A DNA stretch of 64,000 nucleotides, taken from contig CBFHOH010000006.1 in the NCBI GenBank assembly GCA_965657335.1, forward strand, positions 77,918 through 141,917. Direction: 5' to 3'. Under the pieces are notes generated by a model. That model searched no databases. It was not told the DNA's origin and was given only the letters and a program-made list of their open reading frames with translations. The position numbers were made by a program, and so were the translations under genes. The stretch comes from UBA4582 sp965657335 (GTDB taxonomy: Bacteria > Pseudomonadota > Gammaproteobacteria > Pseudomonadales > Azotimanducaceae). Positions 1 through 9,098 of the stretch are shown piece after piece (positions within the stretch are counted from its first letter, which is position 1; the number at the start of each line of letters is the position of its first letter).

Positions 1-84
1 CCAAACCACCAAGTCTGGTCGAATACGCAGTCCTTTAGCGGAAATTGGGACCCTCTGCTCTTGTTTGATAGAGCTGAAAACTGA
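1..84 (+). CDS. Possible C-terminal end of a gene entering from the left
   Basis: Frame 1 is open from the window edge to a TGA at 82-84 and would encode 27 residues ending SGNWDPLLLFDRAEN. The composition (Trp, Asn, charged residues at the end) reads like a real protein tail. The other two plus frames are less protein-like. It is too short to identify. Confidence 0.3.
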   Translation, partial: PNHQVWSNTQSFSGNWDPLLLFDRAEN

Positions 85-410
85 TCTGTAAATAACATCC
101 CAGCAGCGATTGGCATAGACTTGGTTTCAACGCGTTAGCGCAGAGTGTTATTCTCGCGGCGAGCCCTACCGGGCTTGATCTGGACCTCTGAGTTACGACG
201 TTAGTGCGCTAAAGCTTGGGGTTCTTTTTATGTTTCTGGTCTGGAGTAAACCTTGCTAAGATTTGGAGCGGTGCGACAGACATCACCAGTCCGTAACGTT
301 AAATAAGGCTAAATACCTCTGGTTCAAGCGGCGATTTTTGGGATTTCAGGGCACGAGCATCGGAAATATCGCTGTTTAGACTATTGGTTTTTTAAAAGGC
401 GGAGGATTGT
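85..410. other. Non-coding stretch before the first complete gene
   Basis: I see no open frame with protein-like composition here. The only clear element is the Shine-Dalgarno of the next gene (GGAGG at 401-405, five bases before its ATG). Confidence 0.5.
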
Positions 411-1601
411 ATGACTCGTGAAAAGGCAATGCGCGCGATGCTCCTCGCGCTCTTTAGTTTTCTTGCAGCCTGTGGCGGTGGTGCTGGTGGTGGTGCGAGT
501 CCCGTGGGTGACACCCCGGCGCCAACCCCAACTCCCTCTGCTAGCGCCCCCGCGCCATCAGCCGATGAAACCTCTGGTCCAAATTGGAGTCTGGCAAGAG
601 TGTCTGCCGCAGCAGCTGGCACGAATGCGAGTGCCGTTGATGCGGTGCTCGATCATGTATTCAGTGACGCCGCAGTTCAGTCAGCCATGCTGGTAAAGGA
701 TGGGTATATTGTGGGCGAACGTTATGCCGACGGGATTGATGCGAGCACACTGGGTACGAGTTGGTCAGTAGCCAAAAGTTACTATAGTGCCGCTGTTGGT
801 ATTGCTATTGACGAAGGATGGATAAGCAGCCTAGATCAACCTGCAAGTGATTTCTTTACTGAATGGGAAGGCACAAACAAATCCGACATTACTGTTCGCG
901 ATTTACTGGAGATGCGTAGCGGCCTCCCTGCCAGCTCTAACATATTTCTCTCTGCTGATCAGACTGCATTCGCTTTGAGCTTGACAAAAACGCGACCAGA
1001 GGGTGGGACTTTTGTTTACTCGAACCCGACATCCCAGCTTTTTGAACCGTTGCTTCTAAGATCCACCGGGCTGGACGCGCATAGTTACCTGAGACAAAAA
1101 GTGCTCATTCCTATTGGCGTAGACGTTGAGCAGATTGGTATGTGGCGCGACTCGGTGGGTAATCCAGTGACTTACTTTGGGCTTGACCTGCGTCCTGAGG
1201 ACATGGCGCGCTTTGGGCTGCTGTACGCTCGAGGTGGTGAATGGGATGGAACGCAGGTCATCTCAGAATCCTACGTAACAGCCAGTACCTCCGAACAAAG
1301 CCTGTTTTACGGCTTTCAGTGGTGGCTGATGAATGAAGCGTATTTTGGTGCTTCCGTGCCGATACAAGTGTCTGCCGCGCTTGGACTCGATGGTCAGAAG
1401 ATCTATGTCTGGGCCGAGCAAGACGTCGTTTTGGTCGTCTTCACGCATTACGATCACTCCGCGAACGCAGGCTATACGTTAAGCCTTACCAATTTCCCCA
1501 GCACCTGCGCTGGCAGAAATACTTGCAACGAAGCTGACTCGCCGGTCACCAGTTTCAGTCAGTACAACTTGATGTTTCTGCTGCAAGACTTGGTCGACTA
1601 G
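411..1601 (+). CDS. Lipoprotein serine hydrolase of the class C beta-lactamase family
   Basis: 396 residues. A signal peptide ends in a lipobox with Cys21, followed by a Gly-rich and Pro/Thr/Ser-rich linker to about residue 56, so the enzyme is probably tethered to a membrane on a flexible stalk. The catalytic domain carries the SxxK motif (S119-V-A-K122, within GTSWSVAKS) and the YxN motif (Y203-S-N205). A later GLDGQ segment sits where this family has its third motif. Class C beta-lactamase-like proteins include esterases, D-amino-acid peptidases and NylB-type amidases, so the substrate cannot be read from sequence. The motif spacing is closer to the esterase/NylB group than to true AmpC enzymes (inference). 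The ATG has a strong GGAGG five bases upstream. The gene stands alone and converges on the minus-strand gene that ends at 1810. Confidence 0.85.
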   Translation: MTREKAMRAMLLALFSFLAACGGGAGGGASPVGDTPAPTPTPSASAPAPSADETSGPNWSLARVSAAAAGTNASAVDAVLDHVFSDAAVQSAMLVKDGYIVGERYADGIDASTLGTSWSVAKSYYSAAVGIAIDEGWISSLDQPASDFFTEWEGTNKSDITVRDLLEMRSGLPASSNIFLSADQTAFALSLTKTRPEGGTFVYSNPTSQLFEPLLLRSTGLDAHSYLRQKVLIPIGVDVEQIGMWRDSVGNPVTYFGLDLRPEDMARFGLLYARGGEWDGTQVISESYVTASTSEQSLFYGFQWWLMNEAYFGASVPIQVSAALGLDGQKIYVWAEQDVVLVVFTHYDHSANAGYTLSLTNFPSTCAGRNTCNEADSPVTSFSQYNLMFLLQDLVD

Positions 1602-1809
1602 ATCGGTTTCGGCACTGGGTGCTTTTCGGATAAACCGCAAACTTGCATCAAAAAAATGCCATTATTTGAGCGCTGACGCGGATGATTTTGGACGGTAGCG
1701 TTGGCGCTTAAGCGATTTTTCCTTGTGAGATTCGAACAAGCAGGACGGCGTTTATGCTGCAATGCCGCCGGCATTACCCGACGGCGACGTTCAAGTTTAC
1801 CGTTGGCGA

Positions 1810-2700
1810 TTAGTTAGCTGCAGTGCGGAAATAATGACCGCGATAAGGAAGTTCGGCGCCGCATGTCATAATACTATCGAACTTTGCTTGCATCGCCACG
1901 CCATGCTCAGCCCAGTCGGCATTGCCCTCTGCCTGATCTTCAAGGGTTTCCCAAAAGTTCATCCAGACGAAATCGAAAGGACCCGAGGATGTTGATGGAT
2001 CACCAGTGCTAGTTTCCTCATCCATGAAAGCGACTTGATACCAATAGGTGTTGTTGGTAACGCGCGCTTCTGTGGTTGTTAGATAGGGCAAGAATTCATT
2101 TGTGACGTGGTCTCTGAGATCCGTAACTGGTCTGTCGTCAATCATGCTACAAAACTGCATTGTCGCTGCGTAAGGTGAGTTGTCCTGCGTCCAGGCCTGA
2201 GTAGGTGTTTTCTGAGAATATGTGCTGAAAGCAAAAAGATCGAGGTCCTGATCAGGCGCACACTCAATGATGTCCGGATGATTTTCGCGTAAACGCGCAG
2301 CGGCACCTGATGCCGCGTACTCCTGCCAGCCTGCATCACGACTTTGTTTGTTGTCCCACCTGAGAACCCAAATCCCATCAAACACTTCGGATTTCCATTC
2401 ATTGGCAAGATAACCATACGCGCTGACACCATGATCTGTCATGGCGTCAAGCTCAGCATTCCAGTCAGCAAGATAGGGTTGAAAGTTCTCTGGACTATAG
2501 TTTGCGCCAAACTGACATTGTAAATACTCGACGTAGGCTCGCGGTGCTATGCGAGTATCAGCCTCCGCCGACGTTTGAGATGCGTTGTTCTCCGTTTGCG
2601 GTGCTGCCTCCATTGATGAGTTCTGAGAATCGCCGCAACCTGTTAACCCGAACACTCCGATACTAACTAAGAGTGTTGGCAATCGAAATAAATGTTTCAT
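1810..2700 (-). CDS. Secreted lipoprotein with two related alpha/beta repeats
   Basis: Start chosen at the ATG at 2700: GGAGAG lies four bases upstream, and an upstream TTG at 2712 would overlap that Shine-Dalgarno. The 296-residue product has a lipobox (LTGC, Cys22). The mature part contains two similar halves. Each opens with a strand carrying a Cys (YLQCQFG; MQFCSMI) and continues with a helix and Trp/Tyr-rich strands, as in small ferredoxin-like or dimeric alpha/beta-barrel domains (inference). The genes at 3891-4634 and 10175-10861 have the same two-half layout with Cys at equivalent places. No enzymatic motif is visible. The promoter carries the 15-nt box shared by five genes of this region. 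Confidence 0.7.
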   Translation of the reverse strand: MKHLFRLPTLLVSIGVFGLTGCGDSQNSSMEAAPQTENNASQTSAEADTRIAPRAYVEYLQCQFGANYSPENFQPYLADWNAELDAMTDHGVSAYGYLANEWKSEVFDGIWVLRWDNKQSRDAGWQEYAASGAAARLRENHPDIIECAPDQDLDLFAFSTYSQKTPTQAWTQDNSPYAATMQFCSMIDDRPVTDLRDHVTNEFLPYLTTTEARVTNNTYWYQVAFMDEETSTGDPSTSSGPFDFVWMNFWETLEDQAEGNADWAEHGVAMQAKFDSIMTCGAELPYRGHYFRTAAN

Positions 2701-2737
2701 CTTGCTCTCCAAAGTAGATTTTATCTGGCCTGCCTAC

Positions 2738-2803
2738 GCAAGCCCTGATCGGCTAGAGTAATCTCTGTGTCGACTGCGGACCATGTTAGTTCGACTTTGG
2801 TTA
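2738..2803 (-). promoter_or_regulatory. Shared CCAAAATCGAACTAT-type box and promoter of the 2700 gene
   Basis: In gene orientation the box reads CCAAAGTCGAACTAA (2786-2800). Two bases later comes a -35-like hexamer, and 17 bases after that a -10-like TACTCT. The same arrangement recurs upstream of four other genes in the window. Confidence 0.55.
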
Positions 2804-3108
2804 ACAGGCTGTCTTTTGTGAAATGAGGCGAGTATCGAGATTTGCAAAGGGGGTAGTAGCGCAAATCAGCAAACGGTTGATGTCCAAAGTGTCTTAATGC
2901 GTGTTTTACCCAGCATTTCAAGTTTTGAGAAAGTTTACTTTTCGGTAATCCGGCAGTCTGTAGCTGGTTGATTCTGGCGATGATTTCAATTTCAAAGTTC
3001 ACGGGCTCAAGCGCGTGTCGTTTGGCCAATCGTCAAAACAATAGAGCTGCAGCAAAGCAGGGGCTTAACTGCTCGACCGCGTCGGGTTCGATCAATGCGC
3101 TGGGTAAA
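2804..3108. other. Intergenic stretch with no supported gene
   Basis: Short open frames exist on both strands but none has a Shine-Dalgarno, signal peptide or plausible composition. The promoter of the 2700 gene is at one end and a candidate terminator hairpin at the other. Confidence 0.5.
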
Positions 3109-3141
3109 TTGGCGCGATCGAGAAGATCAGCGCCGCGCCAA
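3109..3141 (-). terminator. Hairpin downstream of the 3614 gene
   Basis: The arms TTGGCGCG (3109-3116) and CGCGCCAA (3134-3141) form an eight-base-pair perfect stem around a 17-nt interior. It lies six bases past the stop codon of the minus-strand gene. The T tract that follows on the minus strand is short (TTTA), so termination may be weak. Confidence 0.4.
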
Positions 3142-3146
3142 TTATT

Positions 3147-3614
3147 TTAGTTCCCGGCTGTGCTAGAGATATGCGTATGTGTGATCATCCATTTTGATTT
3201 TTCTTTTACCAAGACCAGTGTGACCCAGGTAGGTGAGCTTACGTTAGATGCTTTTTGATGGGGATACACTTGCCACCAGCGCACAAAGCTGGCAACCGCT
3301 GTTTTGCCATGAATTGAAACCACGGGATCTTCAATCATGGTGACAAATTTTGTCTTGCCGCCATTGAGCGCTTCGCTAGCCTGACGACCTGTGATCTGAT
3401 TGGTCATATTCTTAGCTTCATCGGTTTGTCTAACCCCGGCAGAAATATAAACGCGATCGGAATGCATGAGTTTTGCTTGAGCGGCAAGATCGTTTTCCAA
3501 ATCACCATACTGCTGAATGACCTTCATGACATCACTGAGGTTGTCTGCTAAAACGTTGCCGGTAAACAGCATGCTGGTGAAAACAAAAACTACGGTGATA
3601 AATTTTAATTTCAT
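3147..3614 (-). CDS. Secreted NTF2-like (SnoaL/DUF4440 type) protein
   Basis: 155 residues with a signal peptide of about 23 residues (cut after VLA). The mature part has the pattern of small NTF2-fold proteins: an N-terminal helix, then a middle segment ending in VVSIHGKTAVASFVRWW, then strands with WVTLVLVKEKSKWMITHTHIS. That pattern is typical of DUF4440/SnoaL-like domains, which often bind small ligands. Catalytic residues cannot be assigned. The ATG is preceded by AGGAGG. The gene stands alone, with its own copy of the shared 15-nt promoter box upstream and a hairpin downstream. Confidence 0.7.
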   Translation of the reverse strand: MKLKFITVVFVFTSMLFTGNVLADNLSDVMKVIQQYGDLENDLAAQAKLMHSDRVYISAGVRQTDEAKNMTNQITGRQASEALNGGKTKFVTMIEDPVVSIHGKTAVASFVRWWQVYPHQKASNVSSPTWVTLVLVKEKSKWMITHTHISSTAGN

Positions 3615-3638
3615 TGTGTGCCTCCTAAGTTTAGTAAG

Positions 3639-3684
3639 ACCTTAGCATTTGGATAAAAGGCGGTCATGGATTGTTCGATTTTGG
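3639..3684 (-). promoter_or_regulatory. Shared box and promoter of the 3614 gene
   Basis: In gene orientation the box is CCAAAATCGAACAAT (3670-3684). Two bases on is ATGACC as a -35-like hexamer. A 17-base spacer follows, then TAAGGT as a -10-like hexamer. The box ends 55 bases before the ATG. Confidence 0.6.
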
Positions 3685-3890
3685 TTAGATCAACAAGTTA
3701 TATTGTAATGCGGTGCTAGGCACCGTTTGGTTTCAGGGATCCCAGTTGAGGCAGACGTCTCTGGTTTATCTACTTGAGGAAGTACAAGCTAAATGAGGCG
3801 CGGCCTATTGCTGCGCCGAAAACTGTGGCGCTGATAAGTGGCGGCGACTCCCATGTGTGGTTGCCGACCGCCGATTTTAGAATTGCAGGT

Positions 3891-4634
3891 TTAATTACGG
3901 ATAGTATGCGACGTAGATAGATCCCAATGGCAGGACATTGGAGCTGGCTGGTCGCTAAATGCTAGTTGTGCTTTTTGGGCGGCACCGGTTCTTACCGCAT
4001 CGAAAAGGCCCATCATATCCGCATCCTTGCCAGCGATGACTTGCAAGAAATCGAAATCAGGATTGAGGCCAAATCCAGGGGTCCAAAGCGCCATGCCGTT
4101 GTTAACTCCCAGTGCCTTGTTCATCGATTGCATACGTTCGTTAGACAGGAAGCCCATTGCGTCGCGCATGTTTGCGCCATCATTCAGCTGGCAGAGGCCA
4201 ACAATTAACGTCTTTTGCATCGTATCACTCGGCATCGGCGTTACTGGCATCGCGTTTGAAAATACAGGTTTTTTGCAGTTCGTCATTGCGGCGATTGCGG
4301 CAGGGTTTTTCGCATTCTCAGGTTTTGTCCATGCTCTATTCGCTTTATGGTAGTCAGCCCAGGTAGGGAAGTAGTTGATCCATCTAAGTTCCGCCTCGTG
4401 ATAAGGCGGCGTGACTGCAACAGGTTCCCAGATGAAGGTGTTTCCGTTGATGTTCTCGGCCTTCGCCCAATCGTTAAAATCCGAACGAGCGTATGCAACA
4501 ACGTCTTGTAGTGTGCTGCCTTCGTTGATCGAACATTCATAAATTTCCACCACCATATTCTTTGAAGTAACATGATGGTCAGAAAGCGCCGTCAAAGGCA
4601 GTAATATCAGAGTAATAATAAATAATCTTAGCAT
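3891..4634 (-). CDS. Secreted two-repeat protein, paralogue of the 2700 and 10175 products
   Basis: 247 residues. Signal peptide of about 18 residues, then two halves of about 110 residues. The first opens VVEIYECSINEG and the second LIVGLCQLNDG, so each has a Cys in the first strand followed by a helix. The closing segments are Trp/Tyr-rich (RWINYFPTWADYH). There is no lipobox, so the product is predicted to be soluble in the periplasm or secreted. The layout resembles duplicated dimeric alpha/beta-barrel-like modules (inference). No catalytic motif is recognisable. Its promoter carries the best match to the shared box. Confidence 0.7.
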   Translation of the reverse strand: MLRLFIITLILLPLTALSDHHVTSKNMVVEIYECSINEGSTLQDVVAYARSDFNDWAKAENINGNTFIWEPVAVTPPYHEAELRWINYFPTWADYHKANRAWTKPENAKNPAAIAAMTNCKKPVFSNAMPVTPMPSDTMQKTLIVGLCQLNDGANMRDAMGFLSNERMQSMNKALGVNNGMALWTPGFGLNPDFDFLQVIAGKDADMMGLFDAVRTGAAQKAQLAFSDQPAPMSCHWDLSTSHTIRN

Positions 4635-4666
4635 GAGATCTATCCTGTATTCACGAGTGACCGTAA

Positions 4667-4712
4667 ACGTTAACTAGCGATAGCTGAAGCGTCGAGGATA
4701 GTTCGATTTTGG
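4667..4712 (-). promoter_or_regulatory. Shared box and promoter of the 4634 gene
   Basis: The box is CCAAAATCGAACTAT (4698-4712, exactly the consensus) in gene orientation. After two bases comes TCGACG, then 17 bases, then TAACGT. The box ends 63 bases before the ATG. Confidence 0.65.
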
Positions 4713-4780
4713 CGACTATGCCTGTCGGAGTAGCGCAATCAAGAACGCGAAAGGGGAATGAAACATCCCTCAAATCTGCG

Positions 4781-5125
4781 TCAACTTTGGAAAAAGCTTC
4801 GAGACACGAAATGGATAAAAGCAAGCCACAGAAGGCCGTAAGCGAGTGTGAACCCCCAATCAAAACCAATATACCCAAGTCCAATGCCAACGACCGGTGT
4901 CATAGCGAGATAATGGCCTCGGACCCAGCTGCCGGTAGTTGCGCTGATAGCGACGGCGCTGACGAAAGTCAAAAACATCAGCGCTGAAAAAACATTAACC
5001 GCCCAAGTATATGTTTCTAACACCATGAAGCCGCCGATGATAAGACATAAAACACCTGCCGTGCTGTGCACGATGACATCCCAAGGCAGTCGTTTAGGTG
5101 AGGAAGGGGGAATGTTTTCGGTCAT
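4781..5125 (-). CDS. Small multi-pass membrane protein
   Basis: 114 residues from the ATG at 5125, which has GGAG seven bases upstream. An in-frame TTG at 5137 is less likely. A short polar N-terminus (MTENIPPSSPKRLPWD) is followed by about four hydrophobic segments (near residues 20-38, 45-63, 70-88 and 90-108). It resembles uncharacterised inner-membrane proteins. I recognise no family motif. The neighbouring gene starting at 4634 has its own promoter, so the two are probably separate units. Confidence 0.6.
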   Translation of the reverse strand: MTENIPPSSPKRLPWDVIVHSTAGVLCLIIGGFMVLETYTWAVNVFSALMFLTFVSAVAISATTGSWVRGHYLAMTPVVGIGLGYIGFDWGFTLAYGLLWLAFIHFVSRSFFQS

Positions 5126-5192
5126 CGTGTGCTCCAAGCCAGAGCCCCAGCTTAGTCTACAGGTGTATCCTTGTAAAACAGCGCCAAATAAA

Positions 5193-5336
5193 ATGAGTCG
5201 TGTTCTTATCTGTTTGGTGTCGCTGTCTTGTGTGGATCTTTTACAGGGTTGCTCGGCGTTGTCACGGGGTGGCTCTTCCGCAAAATATAAAACGCATAAA
5301 ATGAAGAATCGTCAACTATCAGTTAAATACACGTAA
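5193..5336 (+). CDS. Possible 47-residue lipoprotein
   Basis: The ATG at 5193 opens a frame with Arg3, a hydrophobic core and a lipobox-like LLQGC (Cys20), then a short basic tail. No Shine-Dalgarno is visible and the tail has no recognisable domain, so it may be chance. Confidence 0.25.
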   Translation: MSRVLICLVSLSCVDLLQGCSALSRGGSSAKYKTHKMKNRQLSVKYT

Positions 5337-5539
5337 CTTAACAAGGCTAAGATTCGAAGCCAAAAGGCGCATAGTTGAAAGGACAATGCGCGATTTCTGA
5401 TGACGGGATTCAGAAGGGTGGCGTGTTGACCCAACGTCCTCAGAGAGCAGCGATTCATTGGAATTGCTGATCGCCTCAACAAATTAGGCCAACATCATCT
5501 GATATCCCTTGTGGTAACCGGAGCTAGGTTTTTAATGCT
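5337..5539. other. Intergenic stretch with nothing recognised
   Basis: With the flanking sequence from 5126 this makes about 410 bases without a well-supported gene. The only candidate in it is the possible small lipoprotein at 5193-5336. Confidence 0.5.
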
Positions 5540-7162
5540 CTAAAAGCTTTCAGCCGCTGAAGTTGATCTTAGCATTCTGTTCATTAACCACGCTGGTTTT
5601 GCCACTTTTCCCTCTGCAGCGTTTAAGCGCTGATCGCCCGCGCTCATCGACCTGCTGCGCGCATTGCTGGCTGTTGTCGGGCAGGTACCGTCGGCTCGAA
5701 ACTGCAGCGCCGCTTTGAGGCGTTCCTCTTGAGGGTCACCCAAAGCGCGAGTGAAATCATCAGAAACAAAACAACCGGTGACGGGGACGCCGTCGGCATT
5801 GGGGTTGTTTTCAGGCGAGAAGCCAGCGGCGTAGTCACCAAAGTTTTTATCGTTAACGCCTCTGAACTGAATTGAAAAGTACGTCGTGCCGCAGTTATCA
5901 AATGGATAAAAGCCATAGGGCTTGCCGCAGGTGGTGTCCCCAATTTGAACGACCTCGATATCGATTCCGCGAAGGCTGTTGATGATAGACTCACTGGCAC
6001 TGCACGTGCCTGAGCCCGTCAGTACGAAAACGCGTGACAAGCCAAGTGAAGGCAGCTGGGTACCCGAATTAACTGTGAAGCCCTGGCCGGTTGAGTGAAA
6101 ATTAATCGGGTTTAGTGGGTTGCCGGTCACGGGGTCGAAGTTGGGATGCTGGTCGTTGAACTGCATGAGTTCAAAGACACGTCCTACCGCCTGATCGGGA
6201 CCTGCAACCATAAAGCTAAGCTCATTCGCAATATCGAGAAAGCCGCCACCATTGTAGCGCAGGTCAAGCACAAGGTCGGTAATGTTGTCAGACTGCAGTT
6301 GTTGTACAGCAGCAACCAGCTGTGCTTCGGCTGTAGCGATATGATCGTTGAAAGTTAGATAGCCGACGCGACCGGTATCTGTTTCCAATACTGAAATATT
6401 TTGCACTGGCGTTGAAGCGATCTGCGCAGAGGTCATGGTGATTGTCCTGACCGTACCATCGATTTCTTCGATAACAAAATCATGGGTCTCATTGTCGCCA
6501 GGAAACAATCCGTCATTCAGCGTTGCGACATCGCTGCCATTGACGAGGTCCACGCCATCAACTTCCAAAATAGATGCGCCACGTCGAAGGTTAATCGCAG
6601 GGTCAGTGGCGGGTGTGTCTGGTTCTGTGTATGCAACGACTATTTGTCTGGGTGGTGAGCTGGATATGAAAGCAAAGGTAGCCCCGTAGCCGCCACTGAT
6701 ACCTGACTGTGATTGTTGGATCCATTCTTCGGTCGGCACTGTAAAGTGAAACCTGTCCTTGGGCGCACCCGTGGGGGTTGTTTCGAAGGTTTTCATTTCC
6801 TCGAAATAGTCTGTTGTTGAGAGACCGTTGGGATTCACGTCAGCGATTTCGTCGTACCAGAGGTACAATTCGTTACTCCAAGACCGGATCCAGTTGTTTT
6901 CGTCGGCGGTAGACCCCTGTACGTCCCGAAATGCCCGGCCGCGCGAGTCGACGCCGCTGCGCGGGCTCTCGCACATTTGTTCGAGATTCTGGTAGGGCTC
7001 AAAGACACCTGTATTAAACCCGACCTGAGGCGTTGGCGTTGTTGGCGTTGTTGTTGGTGTTGTTGGTGCGATGCGCTGTGCAACAGGAGTCGACGAACTT
7101 CCGCCGCCGCCGCATGCCGTAAGCATTGCTACCAAGATGAGACCCGCAGTACGTTGTTTCAC
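5540..7162 (-). CDS. S41-family (C-terminal processing type) peptidase lipoprotein
   Basis: 540 residues. A lipobox with Cys17 is followed by a Gly/Ser stretch and a Pro-Thr repeat linker (about residues 32-46). A PDZ-like segment sits near residues 160-215 (GYGATFAFISSS to RRGASILEVDGVDL). The S41 catalytic core follows, with LVLDLRYNGGG (298-307), the nucleophile region TGSGTCSASES (likely Ser390) and TCGKPYG (likely Lys414 as base). Members cleave exposed protein C-termini in the periplasm or at the cell surface. The extra Cys residues (C387, C412 and others) could form disulfides. The gene is monocistronic, and the ATG is followed directly by a basic, hydrophobic signal sequence. Confidence 0.85.
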   Translation of the reverse strand: MKQRTAGLILVAMLTACGGGGSSSTPVAQRIAPTTPTTTPTTPTPQVGFNTGVFEPYQNLEQMCESPRSGVDSRGRAFRDVQGSTADENNWIRSWSNELYLWYDEIADVNPNGLSTTDYFEEMKTFETTPTGAPKDRFHFTVPTEEWIQQSQSGISGGYGATFAFISSSPPRQIVVAYTEPDTPATDPAINLRRGASILEVDGVDLVNGSDVATLNDGLFPGDNETHDFVIEEIDGTVRTITMTSAQIASTPVQNISVLETDTGRVGYLTFNDHIATAEAQLVAAVQQLQSDNITDLVLDLRYNGGGFLDIANELSFMVAGPDQAVGRVFELMQFNDQHPNFDPVTGNPLNPINFHSTGQGFTVNSGTQLPSLGLSRVFVLTGSGTCSASESIINSLRGIDIEVVQIGDTTCGKPYGFYPFDNCGTTYFSIQFRGVNDKNFGDYAAGFSPENNPNADGVPVTGCFVSDDFTRALGDPQEERLKAALQFRADGTCPTTASNARSRSMSAGDQRLNAAEGKVAKPAWLMNRMLRSTSAAESF

Positions 7163-7509
7163 AAGTAAATCCCTTCGACAGGTTCTATCCTATTTGTAGT
7201 CAAAATATGTTGTTATGCCCAGATAACTTGTCTTTTCGCGACGCACGAAGAGATAGCGAGCGATCTGGATACCAGCCGGGATGCTAATAAAAATACAGGT
7301 GCTGATTGTTTTTCCCGGTAGCTGCGCAAAATTCAGGATTGGCGATTGTGCTATTCTCATCATCTGCGACAGCAACAACAGTATAACTAAATTTAGCTGA
7401 GAACGGTGACAGAAGTTACTTTCGATAGCGGCGTTTAGTGCGCTATTTTGTTGCTAAGTTAGGCTGTTTTCTTTGTTATCATTAAATTTTTCTCGAAGGC
7501 GTAAAGAAG
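7163..7509. other. Divergent intergenic region between the protease and symporter genes
   Basis: This 347-base AT-rich region should hold both promoters. I could not assign a -35/-10 pair with confidence. A 62-codon minus-strand open frame at 7190-7378 has no Shine-Dalgarno or family resemblance. Confidence 0.45.
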
Positions 7510-8781
7510 TTGATATTCAAAAACCTTACCTTCCAAGTCTTGTGTGCCGCGCTGTTGGGCATCGCAATCGCAAGTGCTATCTCCACACCTGTTGCTGCTG
7601 ATAGCCTGCTTGCCGAATCGATCGATCTGATCAAAACCTCATTTTTATCTGCCCTTAAAATGTTGATAGCGCCGATGATCTTTTTTTCCTTGATCGGCGG
7701 CATAATCAGTATTGGCGATATTGTTCGCCTTAAGACACTCGGGGCGGTTACCGTATTTTACTATCTCGGCACAACGATGCTTGCGATAGGGCTTGCGCTC
7801 ATAGCCGTATTTTTTTTCCATCCATGGACAGCCTATCCACCGAGTGTTGAGATCGTCAGTGCAATTCCTGCTTCGCGGATGATCGACCCAGGGAGTGATT
7901 CGATCATTTTGGTCTTGCAACAGATATTGGGTCTTGCGCTAACGAATCCCGTGCGCGCACTCGTTGAGCTCAATATACTGGGCATTGTTGCGAATGCGTT
8001 TTTTATTGGCGTAGCCATGGTGATCGCACTACCCGCGAACAGTCCTTTATTTTCGGTCGTGACTCACATCAATCAGGTGATTTTCAAAATTCTAGGCTGG
8101 ATTATCAAATTTCTCCCAATTGGTATCTTCGCTATTCTGTTCGACTTTACGCTTCGCTTGTCCTCTGGCGAAGGGCATTCCGAAAATTTTCTGACCCAAG
8201 TCTTTCAGTTTGCCGTGCTTGTGACAACAATCACGCTGATTCATGGCTTGGTCGTTCTTCCCTTAATTGCTTGGTTCACGACCGGTAGAACGCCGGTAAC
8301 GCTGTTGCGACAAATTATTCGGCCCCTAATTGTTGCGTTTAGTACTTCGTCCAGTGCAGCAACTTTGCCCATCTCGATGAAAACCTGTGAAGAGGAACTT
8401 GGCGTTGATCGTTCTGTATCGAGTTTCGTTCTGCCACTAGGGGCAACAATGAATATGGATGGCACCGCATTATTCGAGGCTGTCGCTGCGATTTTTCTTG
8501 CTTACTTGTACGGTATTGAGTTGAGCACGCTAGCACTGTTTACTATTTTTTTGATGTCTATGGTCGCATCGATTGGTGCGCCAGGAATGCCAACTGCCTC
8601 AATGTCTGGTATGCAAATGGTCTTAATCGCGGTCGGGATTCCGCTTGAAGCTATTGCAATCTTGTTAGTAATTGAGCGTCCTCTGGACACTGTGCGGACA
8701 GCTGTAAATGTCGAAGGCGATATTATAGGAACGTTGGTGGTAAGCAAGTTTACAAGCCCGCCACATGTCGGCGCTGATTAA
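7510..8781 (+). CDS. Dicarboxylate/amino-acid:cation symporter (DAACS/SDF family)
   Basis: 423 residues, close to the usual length of GltP/DctA-type transporters of the inner membrane. The family hallmarks are present. A Ser-rich hairpin (S278-TSSSAATLP) precedes NMDGT (N315-T319), the transmembrane segment that binds substrate and cation. Hydrophobic helices cover the rest. Members import glutamate, aspartate or C4-dicarboxylates with Na+ or H+. Which one cannot be told here, although the sodium-type stator elsewhere in the window makes Na+ plausible. The start is a TTG at 7510. GAAGG lies about ten bases upstream and no in-frame ATG occurs before the first helix. Confidence 0.88.
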   Translation: MIFKNLTFQVLCAALLGIAIASAISTPVAADSLLAESIDLIKTSFLSALKMLIAPMIFFSLIGGIISIGDIVRLKTLGAVTVFYYLGTTMLAIGLALIAVFFFHPWTAYPPSVEIVSAIPASRMIDPGSDSIILVLQQILGLALTNPVRALVELNILGIVANAFFIGVAMVIALPANSPLFSVVTHINQVIFKILGWIIKFLPIGIFAILFDFTLRLSSGEGHSENFLTQVFQFAVLVTTITLIHGLVVLPLIAWFTTGRTPVTLLRQIIRPLIVAFSTSSSAATLPISMKTCEEELGVDRSVSSFVLPLGATMNMDGTALFEAVAAIFLAYLYGIELSTLALFTIFLMSMVASIGAPGMPTASMSGMQMVLIAVGIPLEAIAILLVIERPLDTVRTAVNVEGDIIGTLVVSKFTSPPHVGAD

Positions 8782-8918
8782 ATAATAGCTGCAGGGCTCA
8801 CATGCGTGCGCGACAATCTTTGGCCACTGCCGACGATCGTCTTGTCGCACGCGCGCCGAATCAGTGTCTTGCAAACGACACTGCTGCGCAAACTTTGTCT
8901 CTCTGGTTGAGTGAGAGG

Positions 8919-9098
8919 CTACGTCGCGAGAAAAGAGTAGCAGACAAAAACGCCAAATAGAAAACCGATCGGCGCAAGTGCGGTGATGCCTAGTTTCGAG
9001 GCTAACCAACCGTCGAACTTAAGTTGTATCACTAAAAACTTGTCAAGACCAACTTTGTTGTCAGTGTTTAGATACGTATGGATACCGTTGTTACTCAT
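8919..9098 (-). CDS. Small single-pass membrane protein
   Basis: 59 residues from the ATG at 9098. The first 37 residues are polar, with several Asn, and a hydrophobic segment of about 20 residues ends the protein (ALAPIGFLFGVFVCYSFLAT). It therefore looks tail-anchored. The upstream AGGGC is a weak ribosome site. I recognise no family. The open frame extends further upstream, but the extra residues look non-coding. Confidence 0.4.
   Translation of the reverse strand: MSNNGIHTYLNTDNKVGLDKFLVIQLKFDGWLASKLGITALAPIGFLFGVFVCYSFLAT

Noticed and set aside
1725..1745. Partial match to the shared promoter box (GATTCGAACAAG)
   Set aside because: Only the centre of the box matches, no -10 follows at the required distance, and no gene starts downstream on that strand.
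1762..1995. Plus-strand open frame over the end of the 1810-2700 gene
   Set aside because: It is antisense to a gene with a signal peptide and good ribosome site, and has no ribosome site itself.
2721..3029. 102-codon minus-strand open frame
   Set aside because: It runs through the boxed promoter region, has no ribosome site and has a composition unlike a protein.
7190..7378. 62-codon minus-strand frame upstream of the S41 protease
   Set aside because: No ribosome site, no recognisable domain, and it lies where the two divergent promoters should be.
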